Source: CAITSH01 sp945892985
GTDB lineage: Bacteria > Pseudomonadota > Gammaproteobacteria > Burkholderiales > SG8-39
NCBI GenBank assembly: GCA_945892985.1
Contig: CAMDDU010000050.1
Location: forward strand, 1 to 31,038
Direction: 5' to 3'
Length of the DNA stretch: 31,038 bases
Below, piece after piece: positions 1-7,459 of the stretch. Position numbers and translations under genes: made by a program. The first letter of the stretch is position 1; every line of letters begins with the position of its first letter. The notes under the pieces were generated by a model that did no database searches, was not told where the DNA came from, and was given only the letters and a program-made list of their open reading frames with translations.

Positions 1-107
1 AAGGACTGAACAACAAGATTCGCGTCATCCAGCGACGCGCATACGGACTGCGCGACCAAGAATATCTGCGGCTCAAGATCCTCACTTGCATGCTCCCAGC
101 GATCTAA
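1..107 (+). CDS. ISL3-family transposase, C-terminal end (partial)
   Basis: The frame that begins at base 3 is open from the window edge to a TAA at 105-107 and gives a basic 34-residue tail. It contains RVIQRRAYGLRD followed by EYLRLKILTCMLPAI, which I recognise as the conserved extreme C-terminus of ISL3-family (IS204/IS1001/IS1096/IS1165) DDE transposases. The rest of the gene lies outside the window, so its intactness cannot be judged. This marks the left border of the window as mobile DNA. The family call rests on a short but characteristic stretch. Confidence 0.8.
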   Translation, partial: GLNNKIRVIQRRAYGLRDQEYLRLKILTCMLPAI

Positions 108-145
108 AATGACTCAAAATGACCCACTCACTTTGCAGAAGACCC
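1..145 (+). mobile_element. Right end of an ISL3-like insertion sequence (partial)
   Basis: The transposase tail ends at 107. About 35 bases later the sequence ACTTTGCAGAAGACCC (130-145) resembles the terminal inverted repeat of ISL3-type elements, followed by A-rich flank. The exact end is inferred, since the left repeat is outside the window. Confidence 0.4.
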
Positions 146-230
146 AAAAGAATAGGCTGGGCGGAGGGTGGCGACAATAGTGCCTTCTGGGTATTTCTGC
201 GCCGAGTGATCGCTTGTTTGTGCTGTTGTA

Positions 231-254
231 TCGCGATGTCGCGGTGTCGCGATG
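231..254. repeat. 8-bp tandem repeat, three units
   Basis: TCGCGATG, TCGCGGTG, TCGCGATG follow each other without a gap. They lie in the 289-base stretch (108-396) between the transposase and the next gene, which otherwise shows no convincing coding sequence. Open frames there have no ribosome site or family resemblance. Confidence 0.7.
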
Positions 255-396
255 CGACGGCAATGGCCTGGCCGTTGCTGAAAGACGCAAAAAAGCATCT
301 TGTCGAAAAGCGTTTTAATCAGGGGATACGGTTTCCTGATGCCGGAAAAATAACACCGTCCGATGCGGGCGGCACAAAACAGCCATGCGGGTCCGC

Positions 397-1209
397 TTAC
401 AACATGCCGGAGGGGAAGGCGTTGGCGTTTTCCAGGGTGATGGCCGAGTCGATAAATTCAAAGCGCAGCACCGGCGGCCGTTTGCCCGCGCCCGTCTGCA
501 GGATGCGTGCGCGCGAATCCATCAGTGTAAGTTCGACGCGGTAGTCGGGGGCCATGGTGCGATCGTAGCGCGGCAGTACGCGCTGCAGGTACGCGTTCTG
601 CAGGCTGTCATCGATGATGAGCCCCATGATCTCGAGCAGCGACAGCTTCTGGTAGTGCTCGCCCGCCGGCTTGTTGTAGGCGACGATACCCATGAAGCGG
701 TTATAGCTCTTGTAATAGCGGTCAGACGGATCGATGCTTTTGCCATTGGAGAAAATGCCGTCCATCACATAGGTGACCGTGAGGTTGCGCCGCGGCTGGC
801 GCGCCCAGTTGAGCAGCACGTCGTTGAGCGTGGCTGACAGGCATTCTTCGAGGTGGCCGCCGACGACATAGACGTGCGAGGGTGTGACGTCAAAGCCGAT
901 CTCGCCGCCCTCGGAGTTCACCCAGTAGTCGGGCTTGCAGTCAGCCATGAAGTAGTTCTCGACCGGGCGGCCGTCCCGCAGGTAGACCACCGGGATGCGT
1001 TTTCGCTTGGCAAAGCGCACCGCCGCATCCACGCCGAGTTTGGTCGCGGCGCGGCCGTCGTCGTTGGATGAGGCATGCGTGACGATGAGCACCGCGTCGC
1101 CGGTGAGGCGCACATCCTGCGACCGCGTGAGCGTGTGGTCTGAACACAGGGCGAATGCGGAGAGCGGCAGGCCGAACAGGGCCAGAAGGACGAATGCGGG
1201 GATTTTCAT
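397..1209 (-). CDS. Secreted protein of unknown function
   Basis: 270 residues. The start ATG is preceded by AGGAGA at a 7-base distance. The first ~21 residues form a standard Sec signal peptide (Lys at position 2-3, hydrophobic core, SAFA cleavage context), so the mature protein should be periplasmic. Visible pattern: a beta-strand-like VLIVTH at about residues 41-46, then an Arg/Lys-rich helix and the strand PVVYL, and later VYVVGGHLEECL. This alternation is loosely like an isochorismatase/Rossmann-type alpha/beta fold, but I see no complete catalytic triad, so I do not assign it. Four Cys are present (near residues 22, 91, 123 and in the signal region), possibly forming disulfides. Neighbours on the same strand are an orphan solute-binding protein upstream (gap 131 bases); nothing follows but the IS end. 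Confidence 0.75.
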   Translation of the reverse strand: MKIPAFVLLALFGLPLSAFALCSDHTLTRSQDVRLTGDAVLIVTHASSNDDGRAATKLGVDAAVRFAKRKRIPVVYLRDGRPVENYFMADCKPDYWVNSEGGEIGFDVTPSHVYVVGGHLEECLSATLNDVLLNWARQPRRNLTVTYVMDGIFSNGKSIDPSDRYYKSYNRFMGIVAYNKPAGEHYQKLSLLEIMGLIIDDSLQNAYLQRVLPRYDRTMAPDYRVELTLMDSRARILQTGAGKRPPVLRFEFIDSAITLENANAFPSGML

Positions 1210-1340
1210 GCTGGTTCTCCTGTTGGTCTATGTGGTCTATGCGTTCTGTGGGCGGATCTTGTGCGGACATTCAATTGGCGCTGCGCGGAACAATATTAGC
1301 GCTGTCGGTGCGGCACGTCATGCTGTTTTGCGAAACCGGC

Positions 1341-2075
1341 TCAGATACCTTCCAGTCCGTGCTTTTTGTAAATCGCCGCCGCCTCGGGCGTTTTCAGAAA
1401 ACGCACCAGCGCGCGCGCCGCAGCGGCTTGCGTCGCCCGGGTGTGGATGCCGGCGGAAAAGACCGTGGTGTACTGGATATCGACCGGCAGCGGACCGAGG
1501 TACTGAATGCCCTTCACCGGCAGGATTTCCGGAATTTGCTGGAAGCCGATCTCGGCGTCGCCGCGTGCCACCACGTCGCCCACCGGTTCGCCCTGAATGA
1601 GTTTGGTCTTGGCCTTGACCGCGTCGGCGATGCCCATGCGCTCGAACAGTCCGACCAAGTAATTGCCGCTCGGTCCGGTGGAGTAGGCCACCGATTTGGC
1701 GGCGAGCATCGTGCGCTTGAAGGCCTCGGCCGAACCCACATCCGGCTTGGGCGCGCCGGTGCGAACGGCAATGCCCACGCCCGATTTGACAACGGGCACG
1801 GCGCTGCCCGCTTCGATTTTCCCCGACCTGCTCAGGTCCTCTATGCCGCCGGCGGCCATCAGCACCAGGTCCACGGTTTCGCCGGCTTTGATGCGGCGCA
1901 GGACCTCCACCGTGGGCACCCACTGCGTGGCGACTTTGTGACCTGATGCGCGTTCAAACGCGGGCAGCATTTCCAGGTAGGCGTCCTTGTGCGCGACCGT
2001 GGACATGACGCTGATGTCAGCGCCCCGGGCGAGTTCAGCCACGCTGGCGCCGCATGTCAGCGCGCTTGCGCGCAA
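1341..2075 (-). CDS. ModA-like (SBP_bac_11 type) extracellular solute-binding protein, signal peptide frameshifted
   Basis: The frame gives ~244 residues of a type II periplasmic binding protein: ISVMSTVAHKDAY near the N-terminus, a VDLVLMAAGGIEDL segment, TGPSGNYLVGLFERMG, and a C-terminal ARALVRFLKTPEAAAIYKKHG. These are features of molybdate-binding-like family proteins of the SBP_bac_11 group. No permease or ATPase gene is nearby, so it is an orphan receptor. In this frame the only starts are TTG at 2075 or later. The good ribosome site (AAGGGGG, 2112-2118) serves ATGs at 2106 and 2100 that lie one frame away. Removing one A from the six-A run at 2092-2097 would join that start to this frame and create a normal signal peptide beginning MKKQIACAL. 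It is therefore a frameshifted gene, a slippage-expressed gene, or a sequencing error. Confidence 0.7.
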   Translation of the reverse strand: MRASALTCGASVAELARGADISVMSTVAHKDAYLEMLPAFERASGHKVATQWVPTVEVLRRIKAGETVDLVLMAAGGIEDLSRSGKIEAGSAVPVVKSGVGIAVRTGAPKPDVGSAEAFKRTMLAAKSVAYSTGPSGNYLVGLFERMGIADAVKAKTKLIQGEPVGDVVARGDAEIGFQQIPEILPVKGIQYLGPLPVDIQYTTVFSAGIHTRATQAAAARALVRFLKTPEAAAIYKKHGLEGI

Positions 2076-2111
2076 TGCGCAGGCGATTTGCTTTTTTCAT
2101 TTGCATGGCAA

Positions 2112-2118
2112 CCCCCTT
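2112..2118 (-). promoter_or_regulatory. Ribosome binding site pointing to an upstream ATG of the ModA-like gene
   Basis: On the minus strand this reads AAGGGGG, 5 bases before ATG 2106 and 11 bases before ATG 2100. It is the main reason to think that translation was meant to begin there and not at TTG 2075. Confidence 0.55.
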
Positions 2119-2253
2119 GCGGTGTTGCGTGCATGTTTGCGTGCATGATTCTATCGCTGTATTGATGGCTTTTTATAAGCCTTATCGCTTCGGCGTTGGC
2201 GGCGGCCATATGTTCGCGCTACCCAATACCTGATATTTGGTGCCTTTTTTGCC

Positions 2254-2302
2254 GAGTGCCCAGTGTCTAGTGCCTAGTACCTAGCGTCTAGTGCCCGCTA
2301 CC
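2254..2302. repeat. Degenerate heptamer tandem array (about seven units)
   Basis: Seven consecutive 7-base units can be read: GAGTGCC, CAGTGTC, TAGTGCC, TAGTACC, TAGCGTC, TAGTGCC, CGCTACC. The consensus is about TAGTGCC. The array lies in the gene-free stretch 2107-2699. Confidence 0.7.
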
Positions 2303-2444
2303 TGACTCTGTTACCCGAAGCTGGCGCGGACTATCTTAACGTAAGCACGCAAGACCGCAAGACCGGCGCTGTCAGTCTATGCCCAGCCCACTGCTCGGAT
2401 CAGGCAGTTCAAGTTTTTGCGACGATTGCCGTTAATTTATTTAA

Positions 2445-2517
2445 CCGCAGTCACTGGCACTTACACCGCTTCTAAACTAACCGACTTCAGGCCGGTCGTA
2501 GCGCCGAGTGACTGCGG
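2445..2517. repeat. Long-range inverted repeat, 11-bp arms
   Basis: CCGCAGTCACT (2445-2455) is the exact reverse complement of AGTGACTGCGG (2507-2517), with 51 bases between. It lies in the intergenic stretch 2107-2699, 23 bases before a second strong hairpin. Confidence 0.55.
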
Positions 2518-2539
2518 TCCCGCTTTTTCGCCGAAGGGC

Positions 2540-2581
2540 AAGCGGCTCCCCCGGGCTCTCCTCCCCGCGGGGGAGCCGCTT
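2540..2581. repeat. Strong hairpin, 14-bp perfect stem
   Basis: AAGCGGCTCCCCCG (2540-2553) pairs perfectly with CGGGGGAGCCGCTT (2568-2581) around a 14-base pyrimidine-rich loop. No T-run follows directly on the plus strand. It could act as an RNA structure or as a relic of a palindromic repeat. The rest of 2107-2699 shows no gene. Confidence 0.65.
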
Positions 2582-2699
2582 GCTCCGAGGCACCCCTTTT
2601 TATGCCGAGTCCCCGGCAAAGGCGGTAATTGCGGAAATCGTTGCCGTGGGTGGGTGCTTGCCGTTAAAGTGATGCCCCTTTGCATCAACGGGGTTTCGG

Positions 2700-3503
2700 A
2701 TGCGATTAGCAGCATGGTGTGTGGTCATCGGCCTGTTGACCGGGGTCACGCCGGTCACGGCCGGCGAATATGAAGATGCGGTGGCCTTGCGCGACGGCGG
2801 GGATTTCACCCAGTCGCATCCGGTGTTTTTGCGCCTTGCAGAGCATGGCGATGCCAGGGCCCAGTACGCGCTCGCCGCCATGTACGACAGCGGGCAGGGA
2901 TTGGCGGTCAACTTGCCCGAAGCACACCGCTGGGCGCTGCTCGCGCAAGCAAACGGCAATACCGAAGCCGGTGTGCTGCTCTTGTCGATACAAAAACGCA
3001 TGCCAGCGGATATGTTGGCGCAGGCGCAGGAGCGGGCGCGTTTGCAGACCGGCAAGCCGCAGTCGGGCCGGCGGATGAATATTCGAATCCGGCCTGCGGG
3101 AGCGAGTGATTCGCCGGCCGAAAAAAACGCATTCGCCACTACCCGGGACGCGCTGTTGCACGCGCTGGATGCGTGGCGTGCCGCCGAGTCGCAACGCGAC
3201 ATCAACGCCTATCTTGCCGCCTATGCGCCCGACCTGAAATTGCCCAAGGGCCTGCCGCGCAGTGTATGGGAGTCGCAGCGGCGCGAACGCATGCGCAAGG
3301 GGGCGCTCAATGTCACGAAAACCACCGAGCCGGTTGTGACTATCGCCGCCGATGGCAGTGCGACGGTGCAATTCACACAACTGTTCCAGTCGCGAACCTA
3401 CCGTGAGACCGTGGACAAGACCGTGGTGTTTGGCAATTACAGCGGCCAGTGGCTGATTCGCGAAGAAAGCGGCAAACGCCGCGGCAAGAGCCAGGGGCTC
3501 TGA
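2700..3503 (+). CDS. Exported Sel1-repeat protein with C-terminal Cds6/NTF2-like domain
   Basis: 267 residues. An N-terminal signal peptide (about 1-21, ending TPVTAG) is followed by Sel1/TPR-like repeat helices at about 25-85 (GDARAQYALAAMYDSGQGL is a typical Sel1 unit). After a linker there is a C-terminal domain (about 140-260) with the pattern WRAAESQRDINAYLAAYAP, KGLPRSVWESQRRERM, then strands ending in GQWLIREE. I recognise that domain as the Cds6/SnoaL-like domain found at the C-terminus of L,D-transpeptidase-associated proteins. It probably works in the periplasm or at the cell envelope as a protein-interaction scaffold; no catalytic residues are evident. The start has only a weak ribosome site (GGGG about 8 bases upstream). 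A hairpin follows the stop codon. Confidence 0.75.
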   Translation: MRLAAWCVVIGLLTGVTPVTAGEYEDAVALRDGGDFTQSHPVFLRLAEHGDARAQYALAAMYDSGQGLAVNLPEAHRWALLAQANGNTEAGVLLLSIQKRMPADMLAQAQERARLQTGKPQSGRRMNIRIRPAGASDSPAEKNAFATTRDALLHALDAWRAAESQRDINAYLAAYAPDLKLPKGLPRSVWESQRRERMRKGALNVTKTTEPVVTIAADGSATVQFTQLFQSRTYRETVDKTVVFGNYSGQWLIREESGKRRGKSQGL

Positions 3504-3515
3504 GCGGGTGGGTGG

Positions 3516-3546
3516 CTGGAAAGCCAAGACAGACGGGGCTTTCCAG
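3516..3546 (+). terminator. Hairpin after the Sel1/Cds6 gene
   Basis: CTGGAAAGCC (3516-3525) pairs with GGCTTTCCAG (3537-3546). The position 12 bases after the stop codon suggests a transcription end, but no clean T-run follows. The same stem reappears at 19323-19353 after another gene. Confidence 0.5.
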
Positions 3547-3561
3547 TCGGCGTCTTTGCTA

Positions 3562-4479
3562 TCAGGCGGGCAAGAAACCCTCAACCGAGAAGTAGCGCTC
3601 ACCGGTGTCGTAGTTAAATCCAAGCACGGTTGAGCCTGGCGCAATCTCTGGCAGCTTTTGCGCGATCGCGGCCAGCGTCGCGCCCGATGAAATTCCGACC
3701 AGCAGGCCCTCTTCGCGCGCCGAGCGCCTGGCCATTTCACGCGCCGCCTCGGCCTCGACCTGGATCACGCCCTCGAGCAGCGACACGTCGAGGTTTTTCG
3801 GGATAAAGCCCGCGCCTATACCCTGGATAGGATGCGGCGAGGGCGCGCCGCCCGATAGCACCGGCGATTGCGTCGGCTCCACCGCATAGACTTTGAGCCT
3901 GGGCCACTTTTTTTTCAGCGCCCGCGCGCAGCCGGTGAGATGGCCGCCGGTGCCCACGCCGGTGATCAGCACGTCGACGCCTTCGGGGAAGTCGGCGATG
4001 ATTTCGGCCGCCGTGGTGCGCTCATGCACCTCGATGTTGGCCGGATTCTCGAATTGCTGGGGCATCCATGCGCCGGGTGTTGCGGCAATCAGCTCCTGCG
4101 CGCGGGCGATGCAGCCCTTCATGCCTTTTTCGCGCGGTGTCAGGTCGAAGCTCGCGCCATAGGCGAGCATCAGCCGGCGGCGCTCCACCGACATGCTGTC
4201 TGGCATCACCAGCACCAGTTTGTAGCCCTTCACCGCGGCGGCCATGGCCAGGCCCACGCCGGTGTTGCCCGAGGTCGGCTCGATGATGGTGCCGCCTTGC
4301 TTGAGCGTGCCGGATTTTTCCGCCGCCTCTATCATGGCAAGGCCGATGCGGTCCTTGATCGAGCCGCCCGGATTGCTGCGCTCCGATTTGATCCAGACCT
4401 TGTGGCTCGCGCCGAACAGCTTGTTGACGCGGATGTGCGGCGTGCCGCCTATGGTGTCGAGTACGGAATTGGCTTTCAT
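3562..4479 (-). CDS. cysK: Cysteine synthase (O-acetylserine sulfhydrylase), PLP-dependent
   Basis: 305 residues, normal for the family. It catalyses O-acetylserine + sulfide to cysteine in the cytoplasm. Diagnostic elements in order: NPGGSIKDRI with the PLP-binding Lys42, the substrate-binding PTSGNTG loop (68-74), GVGTGGHLTG for phosphate binding (about 174-183), GISSGA, and a C-terminal GERYFSVEGF. The start ATG is preceded by AGGAG at 6 bases. It lies 98 bases downstream of a DMT-family exporter on the same strand. Some DMT proteins export cysteine pathway metabolites, so a functional link is possible but unproven. CysK rather than CysM is favoured by overall pattern; cystathionine-beta-synthase-like activity cannot be excluded. 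Confidence 0.92.
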   Translation of the reverse strand: MKANSVLDTIGGTPHIRVNKLFGASHKVWIKSERSNPGGSIKDRIGLAMIEAAEKSGTLKQGGTIIEPTSGNTGVGLAMAAAVKGYKLVLVMPDSMSVERRRLMLAYGASFDLTPREKGMKGCIARAQELIAATPGAWMPQQFENPANIEVHERTTAAEIIADFPEGVDVLITGVGTGGHLTGCARALKKKWPRLKVYAVEPTQSPVLSGGAPSPHPIQGIGAGFIPKNLDVSLLEGVIQVEAEAAREMARRSAREEGLLVGISSGATLAAIAQKLPEIAPGSTVLGFNYDTGERYFSVEGFLPA

Positions 4480-4577
4480 CGGCAGCTCCTGCGCGTGTGG
4501 TGGTGAAGTGGTGTGTCCATTCTGGACGTTTTGTCCGCCTCACTCAATGCCCGGCTCGCGGCGTTACGTGTTACGTG

Positions 4578-5447
4578 TCACGATCGCTGCGGGGCTTCGG
4601 CGGGTGGCGGCCGGAAAATCACCAGCGAGGCAATCACCATGGCCGCGCCCGCGAGTTGCAGCAGGCTGAGTGTCTGGCCCAGCAGCAGCGCCGACAGGGC
4701 GATCGAGGCGATCGGTTCGAGGTTCATGAAAAACGAGGCGCGCATTGGCCCCAAACGGGAGGTCACCCACAACACCCCCAGCATGCCCGCGCCGTAGGCC
4801 AACGGTACCCAGGCGAGGGCGGCGAGCGCGCCTGCCCCGGTGGGCAGCGTCGGCGTGCCAAAGACCAGCATGAAGACCAGTATGACCGCCGAGGAGGACA
4901 CGAACATGTGCAGCGTGCGCGCATGCGAGGGCGCCGCCGCGAGGTAACGGGTGATCAGCACCAGCACGCCCACCCACATCAACGCCGAACCGAGGGCGAG
5001 GGCGACACCGAGGGCGTCGGGCAGCACCGGTGCAAGACCCACGGTCAGCGCGATTCCGGCAAAGGCGAGCAGCACGCCGGCGGCGCCGGCGGGCCGGAAC
5101 GGCTCTTCGCCCGTCGCCCAGCTCCACAGCGCCATCCACACCGGATAGGTGTAGAACGAGAGCACCGCCACCGGCACCGGCACGCGCTCGATGGCGAGGT
5201 TGAGTGAGATGTTGTTGAGCGCAAGCAGAATGCCGATCGCCGCGGCGATCAGGCGCTCGCGCGGCTGCAGCGCCATTGGCGCGCCGGTGATGACCAGGAA
5301 GGCCGCGACTGCCAGTGCCGCCACGCCATTGCGCACCAGCACCACGGTCAGGGCATTGCTGCCGCCGGCAAAGGCCATTTGTGTGGCCACCGAAACGGTG
5401 GACAGCACGAGGGCAAACATCACTGCATGGAGGGGCGTGGCGCGCAA
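4578..5447 (-). CDS. EamA/DMT-superfamily transporter
   Basis: About 289 residues with roughly ten hydrophobic segments arranged as two EamA halves. The conserved NAxxxxxAIERVPVPVAVLSFYTYPVW region is in half one; SRLGPMRASFFMNLEPI with a following helix is the classic end-of-half-two motif. It is an inner-membrane drug/metabolite exporter of unknown substrate. The frame opens with a TTG at 5447 lacking a ribosome site; ATG at codon 10 is equally possible. It is transcribed towards cysK with a 98-base gap, so the two may be co-transcribed. The C-terminus is polar and short. Confidence 0.85.
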   Translation of the reverse strand: MRATPLHAVMFALVLSTVSVATQMAFAGGSNALTVVLVRNGVAALAVAAFLVITGAPMALQPRERLIAAAIGILLALNNISLNLAIERVPVPVAVLSFYTYPVWMALWSWATGEEPFRPAGAAGVLLAFAGIALTVGLAPVLPDALGVALALGSALMWVGVLVLITRYLAAAPSHARTLHMFVSSSAVILVFMLVFGTPTLPTGAGALAALAWVPLAYGAGMLGVLWVTSRLGPMRASFFMNLEPIASIALSALLLGQTLSLLQLAGAAMVIASLVIFRPPPAEAPQRS

Positions 5448-5536
5448 TCGGGGTGGGGGGCGGGGGTCGAAAATCAGGACGGTCTGGATAAAAAACGGAT
5501 CGATCCGCAGGGATGCGCTGGATGCCGCATCAAGCC

Positions 5537-5617
5537 GTCATCGACGCGCAAGCGCGGGATTCATTTTCGCCTTGATACGCGCGAAAAGCCAGTGGATTCG
5601 CGCGTGCGCGGGAACGG
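5537..5617. repeat. Degenerate dRS3-like inverted pair
   Basis: Arm one (5537-5563, core CGCGCAAGCGCGGGATTCA) and arm two (5589-5617, core TGGATTCGCGCGTGCGCGGG) resemble the common CATTCCCGCG...GGAATCCA/CTGGATTCCCGC intergenic repeats, in inverted order. It occupies the gap between the DMT gene and the SDR gene. Confidence 0.5.
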
Positions 5618-5666
5618 CCCGTTTTTTCGGAGTTTATTCAAAAGTGAAGTGTCTGACCGCGGGCGC

Positions 5667-6440
5667 TCACAGCACGCCCGACGTCCCGCCGTCGAGGTTG
5701 ACGCTGCTGCCGGTGACATAGCTCGCCGCCGACGAAACCAGAAAGGCGATGACATTGGCCACCTCTTCGGGCAGTCCGACGCGCCCGAGCGGAATGTCCT
5801 CGCCCAATCTGGCGTAAAAGGCATCGGGCGTGAGCCCGGCCTTGGCCGCCTTGCCATCCTGCTGCGCCGAACGGATGAGGCCTATGCACACCGTGTTGAC
5901 GAGGATGTTGTACGGCGCGAATTCCTTGGATAAGGCCTTGGTGAAGGCAAGGCCGGCGGCGCGCGTCACCGTGGTGGGCATCGAGCGCGCGCGCGGTTGC
6001 TTGGCGCCTATGGTGGTGATGTTGACGATGCGACCGCCACCCTGCATTTTCATGTGCGGAATGGCCAGGCGCGCGAGCCGGATCGCGCCAAAAAGTTTTA
6101 ACTCCAGGTCTTCGCGCCAGATCTCGTCGGTGACCGATTCGAATTCGCCGGTGGACGAGGTGCCGGCGTTGTTGACCAGGATGTCGAGGCGACCGAAGGC
6201 CTTGACCGCCTCCGCCACCAGGCGCTCGCAATCTTCGGCTTTGGCAACGTCGGCCTGCACCGCCGCCACCCTGCCGCCGGCGGCGCGGATTGCCGCCGCC
6301 GCCTGGTCCAGGCCTTCGCGTCCGCGCGCGGCGATGACCACGGCCGCGCCCTCGGCCGCCAGGCGCAGCGCCGTGGCGCGGCCTATGCCCTGCGTGCCGC
6401 CTGTAACCAGCGCAACCTTGCCCTCGAGTTCGAGTTCCAT
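5667..6440 (-). CDS. SDR-family oxidoreductase with altered catalytic tetrad
   Basis: 257 residues from the ATG at 6440 (sequence MELELEGKVALVTGG), preceded by a GGGACGG ribosome site. The frame is open further upstream, but that extension has no SDR homology. Rossmann features are intact: TGGTQGIG (13-20) for NAD(P) binding, NNAG (90-93), and the C-terminal VNLDGGTSG. The active site is not canonical. The usual Tyr-x3-Lys is replaced by Thr156 and Arg160 (MPTTVTRAAG context), and the catalytic Ser position reads NITTIG. SDR subgroups related to beta-ketoacyl-ACP reductase with imperfect tetrads are known, so this may be a natural subfamily rather than a broken gene. Reaction and substrate are unknown. 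It lies 46 bases downstream of the GT61 remnant. Confidence 0.85.
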   Translation of the reverse strand: MELELEGKVALVTGGTQGIGRATALRLAAEGAAVVIAARGREGLDQAAAAIRAAGGRVAAVQADVAKAEDCERLVAEAVKAFGRLDILVNNAGTSSTGEFESVTDEIWREDLELKLFGAIRLARLAIPHMKMQGGGRIVNITTIGAKQPRARSMPTTVTRAAGLAFTKALSKEFAPYNILVNTVCIGLIRSAQQDGKAAKAGLTPDAFYARLGEDIPLGRVGLPEEVANVIAFLVSSAASYVTGSSVNLDGGTSGVL

Positions 6441-6486
6441 TTGCCGTCCCTGCGTGTGTGTTGAAAACCAATGCGCCGCGTGCCGG

Positions 6487-7080
6487 CTAGAAAGCCTGCA
6501 GGAATTGCTCCATCCTGGCCCGCGGCAGGTACAAATCCTGCACATCGAGTGGTTTGGCCTGGTCGTGGAAAAGCCGGCCGTGTAAATAAGTGAACTGGTG
6601 CTGCCGATGGTGCGAGACGCAATGGTAATGCGGTGTGGACAGCCCCGCCACCGCCATCACGCCTATTTTTGCGCCGGCGGGAACGACAAACAGGTTGACC
6701 AAGGCGGCACCGTCGACGGCAACAATCGCCTCGGCGCCGCCAAACAGGGCGATCTGCTCGGCAAATGAAAGCTTCTCCGGATACGCCGTCTCAAAGCCTT
6801 TAGCCGCCAGCAGCGGCAGGATTTCCGCCTCGTTGGCGAGTGCGCGCCGGCCCAACCGATTGCGCGAAATGTAAATGCGCCGCCGCGCCGCGTTCCTTGG
6901 CACCAGATGGGAAAACCTATCGTGCAGGAAACGCACCACTTCGGCGGGAATCACATGGCCCTGCGTCACCAGCGAGGGGATGACAAGATCGTCGCACAGC
7001 AGTGATTCGTCCGCAGCCAGGAACAGGCGCCGCTCCGGCGTGACCCCCAACGCATCGAGCATGGCGATTTGGCCGGTCGC
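6487..7080 (-). pseudogene. Glycosyltransferase family 61 (DUF563-like), 5'-truncated
   Basis: About 195 residues corresponding to the C-terminal half of GT61 enzymes: IAMLDALGVTPERRLFLA, then VPRNAARRRIYISRNRLGRRAL, and the signature AIVAVDGAALVNLFVVPAG (family consensus G-A-x-L-x-N). Complete members are about 350-400 residues, so the N-terminal half is missing. Homology runs up to about base 7075, where the opposite strand becomes a decapitated SDR gene; the formal open frame (to 7101) simply runs into that unrelated DNA. Without the N-terminal part the enzyme is unlikely to transfer sugar. The break is a recombination junction or an assembly chimera. Confidence 0.8.
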
Positions 7081-7428
7081 ATTATTTTTATGGCCAGCCA
7101 ACTGGGCATGGTGGCTGATCCGGGCGCGGCGCTTTACGGCCTGACCAAGGCGGCGCTCATCTCACTGGCGCGCTCCATGGCCTTTGAGCTCGCCCCGGAG
7201 GGCATCATCGTCAACGCCGTGAGCCCCGGGCCCATTGCCACCGCCTACTACAAGGCGCGGCTCGATCGCGAACCGGCGCTGCTGAAGCAGCGCCTCGAAG
7301 CCATTCCGGCCGGGCGCCTCGGCACTGAAGCGGAAATCGCCGAGGTCATTGCCTTCCTCGCCACCACCTCGGCCACTTTCATCCAAGGCCACAACCTGGT
7401 GGTGGACGGCGGTTTCGTTATTCACTGA
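7069..7428 (+). pseudogene. SDR-family dehydrogenase, 5'-truncated
   Basis: About 119 residues matching only the C-terminal half of an SDR enzyme. It begins in the strand before the active site (GRIIFMASQLG), keeps the catalytic Tyr-x3-Lys in ALYGLTKAAL, then VNAVSPGPIATAYY and the terminal VVDGGFVIH. The NAD-binding N-terminal ~130 residues, with TGxxxGIG and NNAG, are absent. The upstream DNA is the 5' truncation point of a GT61 gene on the other strand. No ribosome site precedes the first possible start (TTG 7069). It differs in sequence from the complete SDR at 5667-6440, so it is not a simple duplicate of it. Confidence 0.8.
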
Positions 7429-7459
7429 GCACTAAGCTTGGGTCGGCCGCCGGAGTGGC

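Noticed and set aside
119..837. Two plus-strand open frames of 141 and 150 codons
   Set aside because: They overlap the secreted-protein gene on the other strand, have no ribosome site, and their sequence looks like antisense of high-GC coding DNA.
2417..2773. 118-codon plus-strand frame upstream of the Sel1 gene
   Set aside because: It runs through the hairpin at 2540-2581, overlaps the Sel1/Cds6 gene in another frame, and lacks protein-like composition.
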